The notes beneath the pieces were generated by a model. It was not told the DNA's origin and searched no databases. It saw nothing but the letters and a program-made list of their open reading frames with translations. A stretch of DNA of 64,000 nt from Photobacterium arenosum (GTDB lineage: Bacteria > Pseudomonadota > Gammaproteobacteria > Enterobacterales > Vibrionaceae), in contig NZ_JACYTP010000007.1 in the NCBI RefSeq assembly GCF_014841115.1, positions 62,001 through 126,000 on the forward strand. Reading direction: 5' to 3'. Shown piece after piece: positions 1 through 9,560 of the stretch (its first letter is position 1; every line of letters begins with the position of its first letter). The position numbers were made by a program, and so were the translations under genes.

Positions 1-693
1 CAGTATGTCAAAGCGGAAACCCTTTACCGGAAGATGCTGGATACGTCTGCGCCCTCCGGTGAGAGGGGGCAGCAAAACCCGCGGGCTACTCCTTTCTTTC
101 AGCAAGCCCTGCTGATGCTGGCACGCAGTCAGTACCAGCAGGACAAGAAACAGGCGGCCAGAGATACGCTGCAGCAACTGCTGGAGATGCAAGGAGAACT
201 CGCCCCGGAGGCTGCCTATTATCTCGGAAAATTCAGCCTGGATGATGGCAGGGTAGAACGGGCACAGGCTGCGTACCACCAGGGGCTGGCATTACAAGGC
301 TTGACTGCGACTCAGGAAGCCAAATTGCGCAACGGCCTGGGCGTTGTGCTGTTAAATCAGAACAGTTACGTGCAAGGACGAGCCGCTTTCTCGCGGGCTG
401 TGACGCTGGCTCCCGACGATGCATACTATCGCGCCAACCTGGCGCTGGGCTGGTTAATGGATGGCGAGGTGCGCACGGCAAGGGAGGTCTTCGCCCCGTT
501 GCTGCACTATCAGCAGTTGCCCCCTCGGGTGGAGATGAACTATGCCCTGTTATTGCTGGCGGAAGGGCAGGAGCAACAGGCCAGGCTGATCCTGTCCCGC
601 TTCATGTCGCCGACTCAGGTTGATCACGATATACGCAGGCTGTCAGCCCGTTTTGAGCAGATACAGCTACTTCCGCTTCAAGGTCAGTCCTGA
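1..693 (+). CDS. tadD: TadD-like TPR protein of a Tad pilus operon (5' end cut off)
   Basis: The frame is open from the first base, so the gene starts upstream of the window; the internal ATG at 34 is probably not the start. About 230 residues remain. They form helical tetratricopeptide-like repeats, with recurring A-x-Y-x-x-G and N-L-A-L-G patterns (for example NGLGVVLLNQ and ANLALGWLMDG). The stop overlaps the next start by one base, and tadE, tadF and tadG follow, which is the usual order at the 3' end of a Vibrio-type tad operon. TadD proteins are thought to help pilus secretin assembly; that role is taken from the family. The signal peptide or lipobox cannot be seen because the 5' end is missing. 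Confidence 0.75.
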   Translation, partial: QYVKAETLYRKMLDTSAPSGERGQQNPRATPFFQQALLMLARSQYQQDKKQAARDTLQQLLEMQGELAPEAAYYLGKFSLDDGRVERAQAAYHQGLALQGLTATQEAKLRNGLGVVLLNQNSYVQGRAAFSRAVTLAPDDAYYRANLALGWLMDGEVRTAREVFAPLLHYQQLPPRVEMNYALLLLAEGQEQQARLILSRFMSPTQVDHDIRRLSARFEQIQLLPLQGQS

Positions 694-1172
694 TGCATCA
701 ACCGGTTCAGACTTCCTGTCGCCAGCGGGGCGTGGTCAGCGTGGAAATGGCCTTTTTACTGCCTGTCTTTATCGGGTTGCTGCTGCTGTTTGCAGACGTG
801 GTGCGAGTGCACTGGCAATACAGCACCCTGGAGCATGCCATGCGACGAGTATTGCGCGAACACATGGTCGACAGCGTTCGGGGAGGGCTGCCCAGCGCGA
901 CAGTGCTGAAACAAGATATTCAGGCCAGCCTGATAGGTAAACCGGATTTCAGTCTGTCCGTTACCCGTTTTGGTTCGCTGGCCGAGATGCTGCAGGCAGA
1001 CGGCGGGCTGGCACCAGACGAGGCGATCCCTCTGGCGCCGTCTGATCCTGTATTGCGGGTGACAGCTGTACTAAAGCCGGCCATGACTGTGTATCCCCTG
1101 TTTTTTGCCAAAGCGCGGACCCTGGAATACCGAACGACCTTGATCATGCTTTCAGACAGGATGCCAGAATGA
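693..1172 (+). CDS. tadE: TadE-like minor pseudopilin
   Basis: The 159-residue protein has a short basic N-terminus, then a G-V-V-S-V-E-M-A-F-L-L-P segment leading into one hydrophobic helix at about residues 15-37. The glutamate five residues after the glycine is typical of TadE/TadF prepilins cut by a TadV-type peptidase. The remaining part would be periplasmic. The start codon overlaps the upstream stop by one base, and the stop overlaps the tadF start in an ATGA junction, so translation is probably coupled. A second TadE-like gene lies at 20103-20582 in the other tad locus. Confidence 0.8.
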   Translation: MHQPVQTSCRQRGVVSVEMAFLLPVFIGLLLLFADVVRVHWQYSTLEHAMRRVLREHMVDSVRGGLPSATVLKQDIQASLIGKPDFSLSVTRFGSLAEMLQADGGLAPDEAIPLAPSDPVLRVTAVLKPAMTVYPLFFAKARTLEYRTTLIMLSDRMPE

Positions 1173-1696
1173 GCCGACGTGACTTTTCTTTAACCGGTTC
1201 GGGTTTCCCGGCCAAACAGCGCGGTGCGGCCAGTGTTGAAGCCGTGTTTGTCTTCGGCTTTCTGGTGCTGTTCATCCTGTCCTGCTCTGACTTACTCAGT
1301 GTGCTGCGTTTGCAGCAGCGGCTGGATAATCTCGCATATAACCTGACGCAGATGGTCAGCATGACAGCATTTACCCCCAACACTAACGCGGACAATCCCT
1401 TTACCTTCTATGGCCGGTATGCAGAACAACAGGTAACAGCACTGACAGGCAAACAGCTATCCGGCAGCCAGTACGGTTTGGCTATCGACTGGCGAAACCT
1501 GGCGACAGGTGAGGAGGTCAGTGTGGTCAAAGAAGGGTTGTGTACTGAAGCCAACGACTGGCCAACCCTGACCCGGGGCATATTCGTTCGGGTCTCCTTG
1601 TGCCTGAAAACCGGCGAAGTGGCCTCCGGCAGCTGGCTGAACGAATGGCTCACCGGGACAAACTTGCGTGCCGGTTATGTACAGGAGATACAATGA
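1169..1696 (+). CDS. tadF: TadF-like minor pseudopilin
   Basis: The 175-residue protein carries a prepilin-type N-terminus (R-G-A-A-S-V-E-A-V-F-V-F-G-F-L) followed by one hydrophobic helix at about residues 25-42. Its C-terminal part contains two cysteines that could form a disulfide in the periplasm. It follows tadE with an ATGA overlap and overlaps tadG in the same way. Assignment as TadF rather than a second TadE rests mainly on gene order and the second TadE-like N-terminus. Confidence 0.72.
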   Translation: MSRRDFSLTGSGFPAKQRGAASVEAVFVFGFLVLFILSCSDLLSVLRLQQRLDNLAYNLTQMVSMTAFTPNTNADNPFTFYGRYAEQQVTALTGKQLSGSQYGLAIDWRNLATGEEVSVVKEGLCTEANDWPTLTRGIFVRVSLCLKTGEVASGSWLNEWLTGTNLRAGYVQEIQ

Positions 1697-3021
1697 CAGT
1701 CTATGTATATCGTCAGAAAGGTGCCTTCTCTGCCGGTTTTATCCTGATGTTGATCGGCGCCGTGGGATTTCTCGTCACCGTCAGCACCATCATTCGTGCT
1801 TATCATGACCATGACAGATTGAGCGGTGTGGCGGATATTGCCTTGCTGTCGGCCTCGGACAGTGATGAGCCATCCCGGGATGTGGCAGCCCTGCTCACAT
1901 CAAACCGCATCGATGCCAGCGCACAGATTCAGTCAGGTGAGAACGGGGCCAGCCTCCGGCTGACAGGCAGCAGTCAGGACATTCCTATCGGGGTTAAAGC
2001 TGCGTCGCGGATTGTGCAGAGCACGGTAGAAATTGCCGTAGTGGTGGATGTGTCGGATTCGATGAAAGGAGAGCCGCTCAATCAGGTCAAGAAAGGGCTG
2101 GTGGATTTTGCTGATGTGCTTTTTGCCAAAGAAAGGCGCAATGATAACCGAGTGATCAGCCTGATCCCGGCCAGCGGCTTGGTGAACATTGGGCCGTATC
2201 CTCAGTTTTTCGAGCCGTCCAGTTTGCAGCCGCCCTTCAACCTGCAAACCCTGTTTAAAGAGAAGAACTGGCACAGCTTTTTGCACCCTTCCGTACCGGG
2301 ACGGGACAGGCAGGCGTTTTGCGCCAGATTGGCGGAAGACAGCAGTGGGTTAACGCAATCGCGTGAAGTCTCGTCGCGCTGGGTTCGGCAACTGGAACTT
2401 GCTCCGTTCCGCGGTCAGCAGATTGAGCTGTTTCATACCACGCAGCGTCCAGCCGGCAGCCGCTATGCCGATGGCACAGCGCTGAAAGCTTTTTATCCGT
2501 CAGATAACCCGGAACATGCTTATCGTGAAAATGCCCTGGCTTCGCTGGGCCTGTTTGACTCGCTGGACTGCGGTGTCAGTCCAATTATGGCGATGGCAAA
2601 AACGCAGCATGAGTACCAGCAAGGCATAGAGCAGCTTTATCCGGGCAATAATACCAACACCGCAGAAGGGGTGCTCTGGGCATGGCGACTACTCTCGCCC
2701 CAGTGGCAGGGACTGTGGCGGGAAGCCATGGCCGATCTGCCGCGTAGCTATGAAATGCCGAATAATGTCAAAGTCATGGTGCTGCTGTCTGATGGCGAGC
2801 ACAGGGTCAACCCTGCGATACGCGACAGAAAACAGGTGGCGATATGCCGTGAAATGAAAAAGCAGGGTATCCAGGTGTTCAGTATCGGCTATGGCAACAA
2901 TGCCCAGATTGTGCGCCAGTGTGCCAGTCCCGATGGCTTCTATACCGCGAATGAACGCAATATACGCACGGTTTTTAGCGTGATTGCCAATACCATCAAT
3001 GACATTTCATTGGTGAAATAA
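1693..3021 (+). CDS. tadG: TadG-like pilus protein with von Willebrand factor A domain
   Basis: I chose the ATG at 1693 because AGGAGA lies just upstream and the codon forms an ATGA overlap with the tadF stop; an upstream in-frame start at 1600 would run deep into tadF. The 442-residue protein has an N-terminal membrane anchor (about residues 13-36). A VWA domain follows, whose metal site D-x-S-x-S is complete at D119, S121 and S123. A later V-L-L-S-D-G-E segment matches the other VWA metal-site motif. Tad-associated VWA proteins are membrane anchored and expose the domain to the periplasm. It is the last gene of this operon. Confidence 0.8.
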   Translation: MTVYVYRQKGAFSAGFILMLIGAVGFLVTVSTIIRAYHDHDRLSGVADIALLSASDSDEPSRDVAALLTSNRIDASAQIQSGENGASLRLTGSSQDIPIGVKAASRIVQSTVEIAVVVDVSDSMKGEPLNQVKKGLVDFADVLFAKERRNDNRVISLIPASGLVNIGPYPQFFEPSSLQPPFNLQTLFKEKNWHSFLHPSVPGRDRQAFCARLAEDSSGLTQSREVSSRWVRQLELAPFRGQQIELFHTTQRPAGSRYADGTALKAFYPSDNPEHAYRENALASLGLFDSLDCGVSPIMAMAKTQHEYQQGIEQLYPGNNTNTAEGVLWAWRLLSPQWQGLWREAMADLPRSYEMPNNVKVMVLLSDGEHRVNPAIRDRKQVAICREMKKQGIQVFSIGYGNNAQIVRQCASPDGFYTANERNIRTVFSVIANTINDISLVK

Positions 3022-3035
3022 AAAGCGTTATAACC

Positions 3036-3074
3036 GTCACAGACCGGTTTTACACTGTAAACCGGGTCTGTGAC
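3036..3074 (+). terminator. Hairpin after tadG
   Basis: GTCACAGACCGGTTT (3036-3050) pairs with AAACCGGGTCTGTGAC (3059-3074) with one bulged base and an 8-base loop. It sits 15 bases past the tadG stop. The following bases are only mildly T-rich, so termination may be partial. Confidence 0.5.
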
Positions 3075-3200
3075 TTCTCTGCGTCCCACTTCCGCCACCT
3101 TTCATCGCCATTGACAACACGTCAAAAAATCGCTGCTGGCTATACTTAACTGGAATCGACATATCATTGCTGTTTTGCCTTTGTTCACAGGAGCACATGG

Positions 3201-4289
3201 ATGAAAGTCACCCTGATAGTCGGCACTGTCTTACTGCTGGCTCTGGTTCTTGGTATTGGTTATACCGAATACCAGCGACGTGCTCAGACACTGGTGAAGC
3301 AGTCACGCCCTGTGCCCAATGTGGTGGTTCAGCCGGTAGTGCGGCAGAACGTTGCCCGTCTTGTCGAAGCCCTTGGTACGGTGAAATCGCGCGAGTCAGT
3401 ACAGATCACCGCAAAAGTGACGGAAAAAGTCGATCGTATCCATTTTGAAGACGGTCAGCAGGTGAGGGCGGGGGAGTTACTGCTCACGCTGACCTCGGGT
3501 GAACAACAAGCCAAAGTCAGGGCGGCACAGGCCAATCTGGACGAACAAAGGCGGGAATACAAACGCATTGAAGGTCTGGTTCGCCGCAACACTGTGGCGC
3601 GTTCTGAGCTGGATAAACTGCGGACGGGGATTGAAGTGGCCAGAGCCATCCTGGCTCAGAATCAGGCTGAGCTGGAAGCCAGAACCTTGCTGGCACCTTT
3701 TTCCGGTGTGCTGGGGTTTCGCCAGATCAGCCAGGGTGCGTTGGTGACGCCTGGTATGGTGGTCACCACCCTGGATGCCCTGGATACGGTTAAACTCGAT
3801 TTTTCTGTGCCTGAACGGTTTCTCGGCCAGATTGAGCCTGGTGCTCAGGTGGAAGGAAGCGTCGCCGCTTTTCCCGATCAGGTTTTTTCCGGCAGGGTTT
3901 CCACGGTCAACAGCCGGGTCGACCCTCAGACGCGGGCCGTTGAGGTGCGGGCCAGAGTCGACAATCCACAATTGCTGTTACGGCCCGGTATGCTGATGAC
4001 ACTGGCGCTGACATTAGAATCCCGTGCCGGGCTGGTGGTTCCTGAAGAAGCGGTGATCCCGCGTCAGGCGGAACATTTTCTGATGGTCGTCAACGGCGAG
4101 AACGTGGTTGAACAGCGGCTGGTTGAGCTGGGTTTTCGCAGTCGCGGTGAAGTGGAAATTCTCAGCGGTGTGCAGCAAGGCGAGCAGGTGATCACCCGGG
4201 GGATGGATAAAGTCCGGCCGGGACAGACAGTGACCACTCAGCCTGTGGAGCATTTCACCTTCCGGGAGGCCGCCCATGTTTCTGACTGA
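3201..4289 (+). CDS. RND efflux periplasmic adaptor (membrane fusion protein)
   Basis: The 362-residue protein has an N-terminal hydrophobic anchor (about residues 3-22). A lipoyl-like half follows (E-A-L-G-T-V-K-S-R-E-S-V-Q), then a short alpha-hairpin around residues 105-160, the second lipoyl half (L-L-A-P-F-S-G-V-L-G), and beta-barrel and membrane-proximal domains. This is the HlyD/AcrA-type architecture that links an inner-membrane pump to an outer-membrane channel. An AGGAG motif precedes the ATG. The stop overlaps the pump gene by 14 bases, so the two are co-transcribed. No outer-membrane channel gene or local regulator is adjacent, so a TolC made elsewhere is likely used. The substrate cannot be read from sequence. 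Confidence 0.9.
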   Translation: MKVTLIVGTVLLLALVLGIGYTEYQRRAQTLVKQSRPVPNVVVQPVVRQNVARLVEALGTVKSRESVQITAKVTEKVDRIHFEDGQQVRAGELLLTLTSGEQQAKVRAAQANLDEQRREYKRIEGLVRRNTVARSELDKLRTGIEVARAILAQNQAELEARTLLAPFSGVLGFRQISQGALVTPGMVVTTLDALDTVKLDFSVPERFLGQIEPGAQVEGSVAAFPDQVFSGRVSTVNSRVDPQTRAVEVRARVDNPQLLLRPGMLMTLALTLESRAGLVVPEEAVIPRQAEHFLMVVNGENVVEQRLVELGFRSRGEVEILSGVQQGEQVITRGMDKVRPGQTVTTQPVEHFTFREAAHVSD

Positions 4290-7200
4290 TCTGGCGGTCC
4301 GGCGGCCAGTCTTTGGCTCAGTGATCAGTTTGCTCTTGATTACTTTCGGGCTGGTGGCCTATGAAAGGCTGCCGCTGCGCGAGTATCCGGATATCGATCC
4401 GCCGATTGTTACTATTTCAACCAACTACCGGGGGGCATCGGCAGCCATTGTGGAAAGCCGGATCACCCAGATTGTCGAGGATCGAGTGTCTGGCATTGAG
4501 GGGATCCGCAATATCAGTTCCACCAGCAGTGACGGCCGGTCGGATGTGACGCTGGAATTTGGCATCGGGCGCGATATCGACGCCGCCGCGAACGATGTGC
4601 GTGACCGTATTTCCGGTATCCTCAATAATTTGCCGGACGAAGCGGACCCGCCTGAAGTGCAGAAGGCGGAGGGCAACTCCGAAGTGATCATGTGGCTCAA
4701 TCTGGTCTCAGACCGGATGGATACCCTTGAGCTGACGGATTACGCCAACCGCTATCTGGTCGATCGCTTCTCTGTGCTGGACGGTGTGGCGGCGGTGCGT
4801 ATCGGAGGCGGTAAAGAATATGCGATGCGGATATGGATAGACAGGCAAAAACTGGCTGCCCGAAGGCTGACGGTGTCCGATGTGGAAAACGCACTCAGGG
4901 CCGACAATGTTGAGCTGCCGGCCGGATCTATCGAATCGGAAAACCGCCAGTTTTCTATCCGCACTCAGCGCAGTTTTCTTGCTCCCGCGGATTTCTCCCG
5001 CCTGGTGATAGGTATAGGTGAAGACGGCTATCTGATCCGCCTGGCGGATGTGGCAAGTGTGGAACTGGCGGCGGAAGAAGAAAAAATCATGTTTCGCGGC
5101 AATACGCAGGACATGATAGGACTGGGGATTAACCGGCAATCGACCGCCAATACGCTGGAAGTGGCTCAGGCGGTGAACGCGCTGGTCGCCCAGCTCAATC
5201 CGACCCTGCCTGACGGTATGGAAATCAAAGAATCCTATGACTCCTCGGTGTTTATTCAGGCATCAATCGATGAGGTGTATAAAACCCTCTTTATTGCCCT
5301 GATCCTGGTCATCATCACGATTTACCTGTTCCTCGGCAGTGTCCGCGCCATGCTGATCCCGGCACTGACTGTGCCTGTGTCTTTAATCGGGACCTTCATT
5401 ATTCTCTACGCCCTGGGCTATACCATCAACCTGCTCACCCTACTGGCGCTGATCCTGGCCATCGGGATAGTCGTCGATGATGCCATTGTGATGCTGGAGA
5501 ATATTCACCGCCGTATCGAACTGGGCGAATCGCCGCTGAAAGCCGCTTTTCTGGGGGCGAGGCAGGTCGGTTTTGCCATTGTTGCCACCACAGTGGTGCT
5601 GATTTCCGTGTTCCTGCCGATTGGTTTTCTTGAGGGCGATCTGGGCAAATTATTCCGGGAATTCTCGGTCGCCATGAGTACCGCGGTGATCCTGTCTTCA
5701 CTGGTCGCACTGACGCTGACGCCTATGATGGGGTCAAAAATTATGCAGCAGGTCGAGAGTGAACCCTGGCTGGTGCGTAAAGTCAGTGCTGTGCTGGGGG
5801 CGGTGACGGATTTTTACCGCGCATCGCTGATGAACTGGCTGCGCCGGCCTTATCTGATCATTGGCATTCTGGTGGTGATGCTGTGCGGCAGCGTCTGGCT
5901 GGCGACCCGTATCCCGACGGAATTTGCGCCCCGGGAAGACAGAGGCGCTATGTTCATTCTGATCAATGGCCCTCAGGGCGCCAGTTTTGAATACATGCAG
6001 CCCTACATGAATGAGATTGAGCACAGGCTGATGCCAATGGTTGAGAGCGGGGAAATCATGCGCTTGCTGGTTAGGGCGCCGCGGGGCTGGGGCCAGCTGG
6101 AAGATTTCTCCAACGGTTTTGCCATTGTGGTGCTGGAAGACTGGGATGAGCGGCGCAATGCGTTTGTGATCATTCGAGATATTCAGCAGCGCCTGAGTGA
6201 TCTTGCCGGGGTGTCGGCATTCGCTGTGATGCGCCAGCCGTTCGGGCGCGGAGTTAACAAACCGGTGCAGTTCGTGATTGGTGGCGGCACCTATGAGCAG
6301 CTTGCCCAGTGGCGTGACATTATCATGGAGCAGGCTGCGAATAACCCCGGACTGGAAGGCCTGGATCATGACTACAAAGAAACCAAGCCTTTGCTTGGGG
6401 TGGATATTAACATCGAGCGGGCAGGGGACTTAGGCGTTTCAGTGACGGAAATCGGGCAGACGCTGGAATCCATGCTGGGCTCCCGGGTCGTGACCCGCTA
6501 CGAATGGCGCGGGGAAGAATACGATGTGCTGATCGAAGGCCAGCCGGCGCGACAGAATACCCCGCAGGATCTTAGCAATCTGTACGTGCGTTCACGGCAT
6601 AATGGTGAACTGATCCCCTTATCGAACCTGGTAACTGTGTCTGAATATGCCGATGCGCCGACCCTGAACCGGTTCAACCGGATCCGCGCGGTCACCATAG
6701 AGGCTAATCTTGCCGATAATTACACCTTAGGAGAAGCATTAACCTATCTGAACGGACTGGTCAGGCAATATTTACCTGCTGATGCGGTGGTGAACTATAA
6801 AGGCCCGTCGCAGGATTTTCAGACCGCCAGCCATTCAATTCTCTTTGTGTTCGCCCTCGCGCTGGCGGTGGTGTTTCTGGTGCTGGCGGCCCAGTTCGAA
6901 AGCTATATTCACCCGCTGGTGATCATGCTGACCGTGCCGCTGGCAACCTTCGGTGCCTTGCTGGGACTGTACTTTACCGGTCAGACCCTCAACATTTATT
7001 CGCAGATAGGCATCATTATGCTGGTGGGACTGGCGGCGAAAAACGGGATATTGATTGTCGAGTTTGCCAATCAGTTGCGCGATCAGGGCAAAGCCTATCA
7101 AGACGCAGTCATTGATGCGGCCTGTGCCCGCCTGCGTCCGATTTTGATGACAGCCATCACCACGGCTGCCGGTGCGGTTCCTTTGATCCTGGCGACCGGC

Positions 7201-7404
7201 GCCGGGGCAGAAACAAGGCTGGTGATCGGGATAGTGGTGTTGTGCGGCATCAGTGTTGCGACCTGCTTTACCTTACTGGTGATCCCTGTGGTGTACCATC
7301 TGCTGGCCCGCCACACCAACAGCCCGGAATTTGTTACCCGCCAGCTGGAGAAAGAGCTGGCGCAGGACAATACTGTGCTGTTGAAAAAGAAACGGCTGGG
7401 GTGA
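4276..7404 (+). CDS. RND efflux pump, inner-membrane permease
   Basis: At 1042 residues it matches the usual length of AcrB/MexB-family (HAE1-type) proton-driven pumps. The N-terminus (F-L-T-D-L-A-V-R-R-P-V-F) leads into TM1, followed by a large periplasmic porter domain. The TM block contains the proton-relay pair in G-I-V-V-D-D-A-I-V-M. A second porter domain precedes the C-terminal TM block with its relay lysine in G-L-A-A-K-N-G-I-L-I-V-E-F. All relay residues are present, so the pump should be functional. It probably exports hydrophobic or amphiphilic compounds; the specific drug or metabolite is unknown. Confidence 0.93.
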   Translation: MFLTDLAVRRPVFGSVISLLLITFGLVAYERLPLREYPDIDPPIVTISTNYRGASAAIVESRITQIVEDRVSGIEGIRNISSTSSDGRSDVTLEFGIGRDIDAAANDVRDRISGILNNLPDEADPPEVQKAEGNSEVIMWLNLVSDRMDTLELTDYANRYLVDRFSVLDGVAAVRIGGGKEYAMRIWIDRQKLAARRLTVSDVENALRADNVELPAGSIESENRQFSIRTQRSFLAPADFSRLVIGIGEDGYLIRLADVASVELAAEEEKIMFRGNTQDMIGLGINRQSTANTLEVAQAVNALVAQLNPTLPDGMEIKESYDSSVFIQASIDEVYKTLFIALILVIITIYLFLGSVRAMLIPALTVPVSLIGTFIILYALGYTINLLTLLALILAIGIVVDDAIVMLENIHRRIELGESPLKAAFLGARQVGFAIVATTVVLISVFLPIGFLEGDLGKLFREFSVAMSTAVILSSLVALTLTPMMGSKIMQQVESEPWLVRKVSAVLGAVTDFYRASLMNWLRRPYLIIGILVVMLCGSVWLATRIPTEFAPREDRGAMFILINGPQGASFEYMQPYMNEIEHRLMPMVESGEIMRLLVRAPRGWGQLEDFSNGFAIVVLEDWDERRNAFVIIRDIQQRLSDLAGVSAFAVMRQPFGRGVNKPVQFVIGGGTYEQLAQWRDIIMEQAANNPGLEGLDHDYKETKPLLGVDINIERAGDLGVSVTEIGQTLESMLGSRVVTRYEWRGEEYDVLIEGQPARQNTPQDLSNLYVRSRHNGELIPLSNLVTVSEYADAPTLNRFNRIRAVTIEANLADNYTLGEALTYLNGLVRQYLPADAVVNYKGPSQDFQTASHSILFVFALALAVVFLVLAAQFESYIHPLVIMLTVPLATFGALLGLYFTGQTLNIYSQIGIIMLVGLAAKNGILIVEFANQLRDQGKAYQDAVIDAACARLRPILMTAITTAAGAVPLILATGAGAETRLVIGIVVLCGISVATCFTLLVIPVVYHLLARHTNSPEFVTRQLEKELAQDNTVLLKKKRLG

Positions 7405-7454
7405 GCTGGCATAGCAGCTTGTGGTAATGAATAACATCAGAGGCACAGCGGGCA

Positions 7455-7498
7455 ACAAAAACTCACAATGCAGCCATAGCTTCGCTGCATTGTGAGTT
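7455..7498 (-). terminator. 15-bp perfect hairpin between convergent genes
   Basis: AACTCACAATGCAGC (7460-7474) pairs perfectly with 7484-7498 around a 9-base loop. On the minus strand it is followed by TTTTT, so it looks like a factor-independent terminator for the minus-strand gene at 7524-8567. It may also stop transcription from the RND operon. Confidence 0.7.
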
Positions 7499-7523
7499 AA
7501 ACGTACATAAACAGTGGCGCTAC

Positions 7524-8567
7524 TCAGATGCCATCTTGTCCGGTCCACGACCAGCCAGGGTAAAGCACGCCATTCACTGTGGCATTGTTGCCTGAAATGA
7601 TCGAATGGGGTTTATCAACCGCTTTCCAATTGTCCGCTGTTGAATGCTCTAATTCAAAGACCACATTGCCCCAAAGATCATACGGGCCGGTGATTGAGGA
7701 ATTGCGATAGGCGCCAAACAGGGTTTGTCCTCCCATCATCAAATGTGCCACTGAGCTTTGTCTGTTGATATCTACCGCCGCTTTACTCCAGATCATCAGC
7801 ACGTTTATCTGGGTGCCATTGTCGCCCAGAAAATAGCCGTTGCCTGACACTTGTACCGAATTAAACTGGTTGGCCGCGCTGGACTGGGCGGAGGACGTGT
7901 CGCTGACATTGAGGGTATGTAACTGGTTACTGTCCTTAAAATCGGCAAATGAATTGCCCGCGACCCGGATCGCATTGCCTGTCATATTGGTCACGGTCAG
8001 GCTGCTGCTTTCACTGACGGTAAATTGTTCCAGCGGGGTGTCTGTCGTACTGGTGGCATCCGTGGTGACATTATCCAGTGTCACACTGCTGTTGGCCTTA
8101 GCCAGCACGGCAGGTACATCGACGGGCACTGAAATGTGGACATCTCGCAGCGTGACGGCAGCAGACTGAATGATAATGGCAGCACTGGGCTGCACCTGCT
8201 GATCCAGCACGATAGCACCGCCGTGGGCGCCGTCGCTGGTGATCTCAATCCCGCTCTGGTCGATGAGCAGCGGGCCCTGGCAGTGGCCAGTGATAGTTAT
8301 TTTGATCGGACCGGAAAGCCAGATTCTGTTTTCGAGAGCACTTTTCAATGCATGGGGTCTGCGGTGGCAATTGATTGACAGCTGCTTGGTTTTCTTGCTG
8401 TTTAGCCTGCTGTCTGCACTGTGGTTGCTTTGTGTGGAGGCTGGCATTGCTTCCGCAGCAAGCTGTTTTGCATGAAGACTGGGTGAAACCATGACGGACG
8501 CGATGAAGGCCGAACTAAACAGAGAATAGGCGAAACCTTTCACGAGCCGCGGTCTTGATATAAACAT
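7524..8567 (-). CDS. Exported beta-helix-like protein of unknown function
   Basis: The 347-residue protein starts with a clear signal peptide (about residues 1-33, ending S-L-H-A). After a low-complexity Ser/Asn/Gln linker comes a region of short alternating beta segments rich in V, I, T, S and N, such as ITITGHCQGPLLIDQSGI and SSVTLDNVTTDATS. This is the pattern of right-handed parallel beta-helix proteins. No catalytic motif of pectate lyases or glycosidases was recognised. It is a single gene facing the RND operon and ending at a strong terminator. It could be a surface or periplasmic carbohydrate-binding or structural protein; no firm function can be given. Confidence 0.6.
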   Translation of the reverse strand: MFISRPRLVKGFAYSLFSSAFIASVMVSPSLHAKQLAAEAMPASTQSNHSADSRLNSKKTKQLSINCHRRPHALKSALENRIWLSGPIKITITGHCQGPLLIDQSGIEITSDGAHGGAIVLDQQVQPSAAIIIQSAAVTLRDVHISVPVDVPAVLAKANSSVTLDNVTTDATSTTDTPLEQFTVSESSSLTVTNMTGNAIRVAGNSFADFKDSNQLHTLNVSDTSSAQSSAANQFNSVQVSGNGYFLGDNGTQINVLMIWSKAAVDINRQSSVAHLMMGGQTLFGAYRNSSITGPYDLWGNVVFELEHSTADNWKAVDKPHSIISGNNATVNGVLYPGWSWTGQDGI

Positions 8568-8975
8568 AAAAATCCTTTTTCCTGTGGGATGAAGACGCTG
8601 GTGGTTAATGAATCTGGTTAATGAGTCTGGTGAATAAATCCACCTATGTATAAAACACCATTTTTATACGTGGGCGTGCATATGTTAATGGCTGTGAAAG
8701 GTTTTTCTGTTGCTAGGAAACGATTTTAAGATCGGCGCAATACAATTTTGTCGACCGGATGGTGCAGATAACCGGGAGTTTGTGGGAGATGCGGTTATTT
8801 GCTGTTTTCACCGTTTCACCCGGTATGTCGGGATTCACCCATACAGCAAACGGAAAGTCGGGCACTTTTCGGATATTTATCAGTCCAACACCTCATCAGC
8901 GGCCCTGAAAGGTTTTGTTGCTGAATATTTGGCGAAGTCGGGCCGTATTGAGATGGCTCAGTATCAGGAGAAGGT
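8568..8975. other. Divergent intergenic region, no supported gene
   Basis: This 408-base stretch separates the minus-strand beta-helix gene from the NlpE-like gene and should contain promoters for both. An inverted repeat GTATAAAA / TTTTATAC lies at 8648-8655 and 8662-8669. An 89-codon open frame from a TTG at 8710 ends in an overlap with the next start, but it has no ribosome site and no recognisable family. Confidence 0.4.
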
Positions 8976-9473
8976 ATGAATACAAAGCGACTCTTGTCTA
9001 TTGCGATTAGTTTGGCTCTGGCGGGTGCGCTGGCAGGCTGTGATAAACCCGCTTCCGAAAGCGACATGTCATCAAATGCTGCACCTGCTCAGACGCAGGT
9101 GGCCGATCAGCAGACGACAGCCTATGTAGACACAGAACACAATGCGCGTAATTCGCTGGACTGGAATGGCACTTATGTCGGTACGATTCCCTGTGCAGAC
9201 TGTGAAGGTATTGAAACTGTCCTTGTTCTGGATCCGCAGGGGACATTTGAACTGACTGAAACCTATCTGGGCAAAGATGGTGAGCAGTTTTCCGATCGGG
9301 GAAAATTTAGCTGGAATGACGCAGGGAATACCATCACGTTAACCAATGACAGCGGTGAAGGCATTCAGTTTTTTGTCGGAGAGAACCAGTTGTTTCGATT
9401 GGATCGTCAGGGCCAGCGTATTACCGGCAGCTTGGCTGATATGTATGTGCTGACTAAACAACACAGCCAGTGA
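8976..9473 (+). CDS. NlpE-like lipoprotein (copper/envelope-stress sensor N-terminal domain)
   Basis: The 165-residue protein has a lipoprotein signal peptide with lipobox L-A-G-C near residue 22. The mature part contains W-N-G-T-Y-V-G-T-I-P-C-A-D-C-E-G-I-E-T, which matches the CxxC-bearing NlpE N-terminal barrel. In E. coli NlpE activates the Cpx envelope stress response and is linked to copper and surface sensing. This copy is short and lacks the C-terminal OB domain of E. coli NlpE, as many marine homologues do. AGGAGAAG precedes the ATG. The residue after the lipobox cysteine is Asp, which in enterobacteria favours inner-membrane retention; whether that holds here is unknown. Confidence 0.82.
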   Translation: MNTKRLLSIAISLALAGALAGCDKPASESDMSSNAAPAQTQVADQQTTAYVDTEHNARNSLDWNGTYVGTIPCADCEGIETVLVLDPQGTFELTETYLGKDGEQFSDRGKFSWNDAGNTITLTNDSGEGIQFFVGENQLFRLDRQGQRITGSLADMYVLTKQHSQ

Positions 9474-9560
9474 TAACCGCGGCGGCGGTGTTTTATCGCC
9501 TGCCTGGTGTTTGCCGCTGGATCTTTGTCTCTTAAACCGCCCTTCACGTTGCTGTTTCTT

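Noticed and set aside
8710..8979. 89-codon open frame before the NlpE-like gene
   Set aside because: It starts with TTG, has no ribosome site and matches no family; its overlap with the next start is probably chance.
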